Positions 59,279 through 64,000 of a stretch of DNA of 64,000 bases are shown in pieces; the first letter of the stretch is position 1; every line of letters starts with the position of its first letter. A program made the translations under genes and the position numbers. The stretch lies in the NCBI RefSeq assembly GCF_040289685.1, contig NZ_PSLQ01000005.1, forward strand, positions 1 through 64,000, read 5' to 3'. The stretch comes from Pyrinomonas sp040289685. Lineage in GTDB: Bacteria > Acidobacteriota > Blastocatellia > Pyrinomonadales > Pyrinomonadaceae. The notes under the pieces were generated by a model, which saw only the letters and a list, made by a program, of their open reading frames with translations, was not told the origin of the DNA and searched no databases.

Positions 59279-60628
59279 TCAACTCTTTTTAGCGAGCGCG
59301 GCGATCACCTCTTCTGCAGCGCGCTGACCGGTCTGCAACGCCCCGTGCACGGTCGCTTCGTGTCCCGCTGTGTTCGTCGCTTCGCCAGCGAAAAAGAGCG
59401 TGTCAGCCACTGGCTGAGCCAACGCCTGCGGCGCGTAAAGCCCACCGACTCCGATGTACGAATAACTGCCGCGTGCGAACGGATCAGCGGACCAGTCGTG
59501 CCATCGAACCTCTTCGATGAGCGCTTCCATTTCGCGCCGCTCGCTGCCGAAGATACGGCACAAGGAACTTATGGCTTGCTCGACGACGTCGCCGCTAGCG
59601 AGCAACCTTTCGGCGCGGCTGCCACCTGCCCAACCGACCAGCACGGGCGTGTGCGCTGGATGCTGCGTCCACCAAGTCGGAAAAGGCTCATCTCGCGCGA
59701 AAAGAAAGCCCATCCGCTCCGTCGCTTTTCGCTGATCATATCTTGCGCGAAGAAATTCCGGCCACCAACGACGGCGAAAGATCAGGTTGAGGCGCACGAC
59801 TTGACCGACCTCGATTTTGAGCATGGCGGCCCGTTTCTCCGAAAGATCGGGAGAGAAGAGAATGGCTCCGCGGGCATCGGGCGAAGCGCGAAGGACGCCG
59901 AGCGGGATCGTCACGATGCAGGCGCGAGCGCGGAAAGTCGCGCCCGTACCATCGGCCCTTTGCGCGCAGACGCTGACCGCGCCTTGTTCCCAATAGATCC
60001 TTTCGACCACAGTGCAAAGCTCAAGGCGAACATCGCCGCTCAAACGTGCGCACAAATGTTCGATTACCTTTCCGTAGCCGTCGAGCAAACGGAAGGCGCG
60101 ACCCCCTTCTGTTCGGGCGGAAGCTGCTTCGCCACGAACCAAGGCTTGCGCGCTGATGCGTTCGGCCCGCGCTGCATGAAAACCTTCGACATAGCGCGTC
60201 GCTGCCGCGCGCATTTCAGCGAAACGTTCTTCGGCGAAATAAACATCGAGCAGCTTCTGAAAAGGGACGTCCGGTTGGTCCGGCGGCGGCGCGTGTTCGA
60301 GAATCAGGTTCATGCTTGCGCCCACGCGCGCGAATTCGCTGCATGGCGCGAGCTTGCCATCTTGGGCGCACCAGCTCACGCCGCGCGCCTCAGCAATGCG
60401 CAGCTTGGTCGTTTGCACGATGGACCACAGTTCAGGCGGGCGTCCGTGAATGAACTCCGCGCCCAATTCAATTGGCACGCTCGCGGGCGAACCGGTCGTG
60501 TACACACGTCCGCCAATGCGTTCGCGCGCTTCGATGATGCATGTGCGACGTCCCGCTTCGCCGATCCTTTCTGCTGCCGCTAATCCAGCGATTCCAGCGC
60601 CGATAACAATTACGTCGAATTCCAACAT
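59279..60628 (-). CDS. flavin-containing amine oxidase
   Basis: 449 residues. The FAD motif VIGAGIAGL is at the N-terminus, with the IGGRVYT block following. The C-terminal FAD-binding signature is FFAGEATNTAGHEATVHGAL. It belongs to the monoamine/polyamine oxidase family and is probably cytoplasmic as no signal peptide is seen. The start at 60628 is where homology begins; the frame extends to 60751. It converges with the aminotransferase upstream in coordinates. Confidence 0.9.
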   Translation of the reverse strand: MLEFDVIVIGAGIAGLAAAERIGEAGRRTCIIEARERIGGRVYTTGSPASVPIELGAEFIHGRPPELWSIVQTTKLRIAEARGVSWCAQDGKLAPCSEFARVGASMNLILEHAPPPDQPDVPFQKLLDVYFAEERFAEMRAAATRYVEGFHAARAERISAQALVRGEAASARTEGGRAFRLLDGYGKVIEHLCARLSGDVRLELCTVVERIYWEQGAVSVCAQRADGTGATFRARACIVTIPLGVLRASPDARGAILFSPDLSEKRAAMLKIEVGQVVRLNLIFRRRWWPEFLRARYDQRKATERMGFLFARDEPFPTWWTQHPAHTPVLVGWAGGSRAERLLASGDVVEQAISSLCRIFGSERREMEALIEEVRWHDWSADPFARGSYSYIGVGGLYAPQALAQPVADTLFFAGEATNTAGHEATVHGALQTGQRAAEEVIAALAKKS

Positions 60629-60821
60629 ACGCCGAGCATCAAGTATAAGATGAACGCCGGGAACAGCCGCAATCGCTGCGCAGTTTTTGCTCCTCTTCGC
60701 GTGCCGAGCGGCGCACGAAGCCGAGCCGGCGCGAAACTCGCCTTGCTCCACTTCGCGTGCGGTGTTGAGATGTGGTAGATAAACTTTCGGGGCGTTTCTT
60801 CAAGCGATTGCAGGTGAACAG

Positions 60822-61562
60822 ATGGAATCGAACGGATTGGACGTGCTGGCGATCTTTTCGCATCCGGATGATGCCGAGTTGAGCGTCGCCGGAACATTGC
60901 TGAAGTTGAAATCTCTTGGCTACCGCACGGGCATCGTTGATATGACGCGCGGCGAGATGGGCACGCGCGGGACGCCCGAAGTGCGAGCCGAGGAAGCGCG
61001 CGAAGCGGCGCGCCTTCTCGGGTTGGACGTGCGCCTCAACTTGGAGTTGCCGGACGGCCACCTACACGTCACGGAAGAGGCGCGGCGCGCCGTCGTGCGC
61101 GTGTTGCGCGCTTACCGTCCGCGCGTTGTCTTCGCGCCTCATTGGGACGACCCACACCCGGACCACGCCAATACGAGCCGCATCGTGCGCGAAGCGGCGC
61201 GGTTGGCGACCATGCGCCGGTACGATGAGCATCACGGACAGGAGACGATCAGGATGCCCGCCATCGCTCATCCGGTCCACTCACGCCGCGTCGTCCCTTC
61301 GTTCATCGTGGACGTTTCGGATTTCGTTGAGCAGAAGATGGCCGCCATTCGCGCGCATGCCTCGCAGTTCTACCGTCCGGACGCCGATGAACCGCAGACG
61401 CGCATCAGTCGCAAAGAGTTTCTCGAGCAGATCGAATGGCGCATGCGTTACTACGGCGCGTTGATCGGCGTCGCGGCTGGCGAAGCCTTCTACGTGCACG
61501 AAGCGTTGAACGTCGATGATCCAGTGGCGTTGTTGACGCGCCCGATGAATATCTACTCGTAG
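60822..61562 (+). CDS. bshB1: bacillithiol biosynthesis deacetylase BshB1
   Basis: 246 residues of the PIG-L/LmbE fold. Zinc motifs are SHPDDAEL (H14, D17) and HPDH (H115). TRGEMGTRGTPEVRAEEA is typical of BshB1, which removes acetate from GlcNAc-malate to give GlcN-malate. AGGTG lies upstream of ATG 60822. bshA, the preceding pathway enzyme, is 930 bases downstream; no bshC is in the window. Confidence 0.93.
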   Translation: MESNGLDVLAIFSHPDDAELSVAGTLLKLKSLGYRTGIVDMTRGEMGTRGTPEVRAEEAREAARLLGLDVRLNLELPDGHLHVTEEARRAVVRVLRAYRPRVVFAPHWDDPHPDHANTSRIVREAARLATMRRYDEHHGQETIRMPAIAHPVHSRRVVPSFIVDVSDFVEQKMAAIRAHASQFYRPDADEPQTRISRKEFLEQIEWRMRYYGALIGVAAGEAFYVHEALNVDDPVALLTRPMNIYS

Positions 61563-61647
61563 GTTCGAGCGACCGCGAGACAGAGCGCAAGCAAGGGCTG
61601 GTCCTGCCGCTCCAAAGCGCAGCTTGGCATAGGCGGTCCGGTGACCT

Positions 61648-62193
61648 TTAGATGGCGATCACTTCCAAATCCGGATCTACTTCGCGCTGCAGTATCCCCT
61701 CGATGGCCATGAGCGTGCCCGTCACTGAAGCTGGGCAACTGCCACACGCGCCTTGGTAGTGAACGGTCAACGTGTTTCCATCGAGACCGACCACTTCAAG
61801 CCAACCACCGTCGCCGACTAGTGCGGGACGTATGCGTTCGTCGAGGATCTTGTTGATCTGTTGCAGACGAGGATCGTCGCTCGCCGCCGCTTCGATCATC
61901 GCCTTGGGCGTTGAGACTTGCTCGCCGAGCGGTGCCGCAGCGCGAATGGGTTCGGCGAGTTTCGGCAAAAGCTCGTCCCAATCAACCTCGTCGTCCTTTT
62001 CGACCGTGATCATGCGGTCCATGTAGAAGACCGACACGACGTGGCCGATGTCGAACAACCTTTTGGCGAGCGGGTCGTTCGCGGCCTCGTCCGCGTTCTG
62101 GAAAGAGCGTGGCGCGTTAGACACCGGCTCGCGCAGCACGAACTTGACTGCATTTGGGTTGGGCGTCTCTTGAATGTCGGCTATCTTCGGCAT
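61648..62193 (-). CDS. NifU-like Fe-S scaffold/carrier protein
   Basis: 181 residues. The N-terminal Nfu_N domain opens IQETPNPNAVKF; the C-terminal NifU domain has the cluster-binding C150-G-S-C153 in GACGSCPAS. It carries and delivers Fe-S clusters. ATG 62193 has AGGAG six bases upstream. It lies between the two bacillithiol genes on the opposite strand; bacillithiol is known to aid Fe-S trafficking in other bacteria. Confidence 0.93.
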   Translation of the reverse strand: MPKIADIQETPNPNAVKFVLREPVSNAPRSFQNADEAANDPLAKRLFDIGHVVSVFYMDRMITVEKDDEVDWDELLPKLAEPIRAAAPLGEQVSTPKAMIEAAASDDPRLQQINKILDERIRPALVGDGGWLEVVGLDGNTLTVHYQGACGSCPASVTGTLMAIEGILQREVDPDLEVIAI

Positions 62194-62199
62194 CTTTCG

Positions 62200-62218
62200 C
62201 TCCTAGGCGATTATTATA
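62200..62218 (-). promoter_or_regulatory. -10 box and ribosome binding site of the NifU-like gene
   Basis: On the minus strand a perfect TATAAT lies at 62218-62213 and AGGAG at 62204-62200, six bases from the ATG. No good -35 is seen, so activation or an extended -10 is possible. The leader would be only about 13 bases. Confidence 0.45.
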
Positions 62219-62350
62219 CCTCTTTGGATACGAGAGCGCATGTCGCGCGGGATCGAGAAAGGCCAAAAGCCGCTGGGGCCGATTTCGGCGCCCGTCGGCT
62301 GAAAAGCTCTGGTTGCGCGGACCTTTGTCAAGTCCTTTGTGTGCATGCCC

Positions 62351-62379
62351 TTGACAAGCGTGCCCGATAGAAGTAGTTT
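62351..62379 (+). promoter_or_regulatory. probable promoter of bshA
   Basis: A perfect TTGACA at 62351-62356, 17 bases and TAGTTT (3 of 6) at 62374-62379. Transcription near 62386 would start exactly at the first of the two leader hairpins. Confidence 0.4.
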
Positions 62380-62386
62380 GCAAGCA

Positions 62387-62459
62387 GTCTCGCTCACCTA
62401 TCCTCTACGGGTAGGTGGGCGAGACGAGAGGCAGGCGATAGCGAGGGTCGTCTGCCTCT
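62387..62459 (+). promoter_or_regulatory. two consecutive strong hairpins in the bshA leader
   Basis: Hairpin 1: 62387-62400 pairs with 62412-62425 over 14 bp including one G-T pair, with an 11-base loop. Hairpin 2: 62427-62438 pairs with 62448-62459 over 12 bp, including one G-T pair, with a 9-base loop. A TTGAACTTTT segment follows. It could be an attenuator, a protein-binding leader or a paired REP-like element. I recognise no known riboswitch. Confidence 0.5.
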
Positions 62460-62489
62460 TGAACTTTTCGGCGCCTCCGTGCACATGTT

Positions 62490-63623
62490 ATGAGAGTCGG
62501 CATCACGGTCTATCCGAGCTACGGTGGCAGCGGCATCGTCGGTTCCGAACTGGGCAAAGAGCTGGCGCGGCGCGGCCACACGGTCCACTTCATCTCATCA
62601 GCGTTGCCGACGCGCTTGACCGAGCTGAACGAGAGCATCCACTTTCATGAAGTGGAGATGATGTCTTATCCGCTCTTCGAGCATCAACCTTATACGCTCG
62701 CGTTGGCGACCAAAATGGTCGAAGTGGCGGAGGCCGAACGACTTGACTTGCTGCACGTCCATTACGCCATCCCGCATTCGGTGAGCGCCATCTTAGCGCG
62801 TGAGGTCTTGCGCGCCGAGCGCCGTTTGCCCGTCATCACGACGTTGCACGGGACTGACATCACGCTGGTCGGCGCGGATCGGTCCTATTTGCCGATCACG
62901 CGCTACTGTCTGGAAGAATCGGACGGCGTGACGGCCATTTCGGAATACTTGAAGCGCGCGACCATCGAAACTTTTGGTTTCGATCGGATCGAAGTGATCC
63001 CCAATTTCGTTTGCGGTGAGGAGTACCGTCGGCGACCCTTTCCCGAATTGCGCGCGCAGCTTGCGCCGCGCGGCGAACATCTTCTGGTCCACGTCTCGAA
63101 CTTTCGTCCCGTGAAGCGCCCAGCCGATTGCGTCGAGATATTAGCGCGCGTTTTGCTTCAAAAGCTGGCGGTGCGTCTCGTCATGGTCGGTGACGGACCT
63201 GAGCGCGCGCGCGTCGAGCATCGCGCTCGCTCCTTGGGCGTTGCCGAAGCCTGTACTTTCGTCGGCAAGCAACCGCGCATCGTTGATTACCTATCGGTTG
63301 CCGATCTGCTTCTGCTCCCATCTGAACATGAGTCCTTCGGTCTAGCGGCGCTCGAAGCGATGGCGTGTGAGGTCCCGGTCATCGCTTCGCGCACGGGCGG
63401 CGTGCCGGAAGTGGTCGTGGAAGGGGAAACCGGCTTGCTCAGCGACGTTGGCGACGTCGAGAAGATGAGCGCTGACGCAGTGGCGCTGCTGCGCGATCCG
63501 GAGAGACGGCAACAGATGGGGCGGCGCGCCCGCCAGCGCGCGCTCGAACGCTACAGCACGGATCTCATCATCCCTCGCTACATCGCTTTTTACGAGAAGG
63601 TCTTGACCGGGGGCGGTGCATGA
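62490..63623 (+). CDS. bshA: N-acetyl-alpha-D-glucosaminyl-L-malate synthase BshA
   Basis: 377 residues of the GT4 glycosyltransferase family. The opening MRVGITVYPSYGGSGIVGSE is the BshA signature. The C-terminal donor site has SNFRPVKRP, SEHESFGLAALEAMAC and TGGVPEVV. It joins UDP-GlcNAc to L-malate, the first step of bacillithiol. ATG 62490 has no clear ribosome binding site. Its stop overlaps the next ATG as ATGA. Confidence 0.93.
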   Translation: MRVGITVYPSYGGSGIVGSELGKELARRGHTVHFISSALPTRLTELNESIHFHEVEMMSYPLFEHQPYTLALATKMVEVAEAERLDLLHVHYAIPHSVSAILAREVLRAERRLPVITTLHGTDITLVGADRSYLPITRYCLEESDGVTAISEYLKRATIETFGFDRIEVIPNFVCGEEYRRRPFPELRAQLAPRGEHLLVHVSNFRPVKRPADCVEILARVLLQKLAVRLVMVGDGPERARVEHRARSLGVAEACTFVGKQPRIVDYLSVADLLLLPSEHESFGLAALEAMACEVPVIASRTGGVPEVVVEGETGLLSDVGDVEKMSADAVALLRDPERRQQMGRRARQRALERYSTDLIIPRYIAFYEKVLTGGGA

Positions 63624-64000
63624 AGGGGTTGGGGGGTCGCCGAGCGCGCAAACGAGCGACGCGGCAGGTCACGTCTGGTCGCGAGCGTATTCACATCGCC
63701 GGTTCTGAATCGGCTGATGAAAGCGTCGTGGCGAGAAGCGAACGGCGACGCCAACGAGGCGGCGCGAGAAGTCGCGGCAAGAGCTTCGACGAGCACGTCG
63801 CACAAGCGTTGGAAGAAAAACCGCTTGCGCAGATCATACGGAATCTCGAACTCGCCTTCGGCGAGCCTCAGCCTCGACAGTGGGGTGATCCGCTCGCAAC
63901 GTTGATCAACGTCATACTGTCGCAAGCGACCAGCGACACGAACAGCGACCGCGCTTTTGCCGCTTTGAAGCGGCGCTTCCCGCGTTGGGAGGATCTGCTT
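63620..64000 (+). CDS. nth: endonuclease III family DNA glycosylase, N-terminal part (cut by window end)
   Basis: An open frame runs from ATG 63620 to the end of the window with no stop (127 codons). After a basic, probably disordered stretch of about 60 residues, it reads DPLATLINVILSQATSDTNS and then RAFAALKRRFPRW. This is the start of the helix-hairpin-helix glycosylase fold of endonuclease III, which excises oxidised pyrimidines. The catalytic Lys/Asp and the Fe-S cysteines lie beyond the window. The overlap with bshA (ATGA) suggests translational coupling. Confidence 0.8.
   Translation, partial: MKGLGGRRARKRATRQVTSGRERIHIAGSESADESVVARSERRRQRGGARSRGKSFDEHVAQALEEKPLAQIIRNLELAFGEPQPRQWGDPLATLINVILSQATSDTNSDRAFAALKRRFPRWEDLL

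Noticed and set aside
62485..62493. Tiny ATG-TTA-TGA frame overlapping the bshA start
   Set aside because: A two-codon frame is too short to call a leader peptide without expression data.

Overview
The window is a G+C-rich bacterial chromosome segment packed with about 50 protein genes on both strands. It carries one tRNA gene, several degraded genes and several repeat patches. I see no phage, insertion sequence or CRISPR array. The gene set points to an aerobic, menaquinone-respiring, bacillithiol-making bacterium. The markers are a B. subtilis-type three-subunit succinate dehydrogenase, bshA and bshB1, a form II CO dehydrogenase-like operon, an AroA-beta type DAHP synthase, and many secreted peptidases and outer-membrane barrel proteins. 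This mix fits Acidobacteriota (Blastocatellia-like) best, but that is inference from gene content and not a database result.

Layout. 0.4-6 kb: metH, plsC and a diacylglycerol/lipid kinase. 6-7.2 kb: a small membrane protein and a degenerate repeat patch. 7.2-10.3 kb (minus): argS then a DAHP synthase. 10.5-12.8 kb: a polar amino-acid ABC transporter whose binding protein and permease are one polypeptide. 13-24.6 kb (plus): sirtuin, larC, folE, M28 peptidase, metG, tatD, polyprenyl synthase, a HARE-HTH protein, an RRM protein and a fatty-acid desaturase. 25-28 kb: a double M16 protease. 28-29.6 kb (minus): a secreted D-aminoacylase. 29.8-31 kb: an unrecognised protein coupled to a DsrE-like protein. 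31-34.6 kb (minus): hemE-hemH-hemG. 34.9-39.6 kb (minus): coxS-coxL-coxM-coxG. 39.8-42.7 kb: a degraded DUF4097-like gene and a DUF5916 barrel protein. 42.8-45.5 kb: smr, mdh, tRNA-His and a decayed region with an exact 100-bp tandem duplication. 45.5-50 kb: sdhC-sdhA-sdhB (minus) divergent from a LysR regulator. 50-55.8 kb: an SPFH protein, a TonB-receptor tail fragment, thpR, a penicillin acylase broken into two frames, and an EEP-family hydrolase. 56-60.6 kb: a second lipid kinase, an MBL-fold hydrolase, an aminotransferase and a flavin amine oxidase. 60.8-64 kb: bshB1, a NifU/Nfu scaffold, bshA and the start of an endonuclease III gene.

Functional links. The three hem genes form one tight operon with 4-bp overlaps. 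sdhC-A-B and mdh both serve the TCA cycle. The cox genes follow form II order (S, L, M) plus the CoxG accessory. BshA, BshB1 and the Nfu scaffold tie a low-molecular-weight thiol to Fe-S trafficking. Recurrent organisation features are ATGA stop/start overlaps, consensus -10 boxes placed so close to the ATG that transcripts may be leaderless, and decayed or duplicated gene tails in intergenic space.

The least explained items are the two-gene unit at 29.8-31 kb, the acylase split just after its catalytic serine, the in-frame echo of the mdh C-terminus after its stop codon, and the structured leaders of the RRM gene and bshA.
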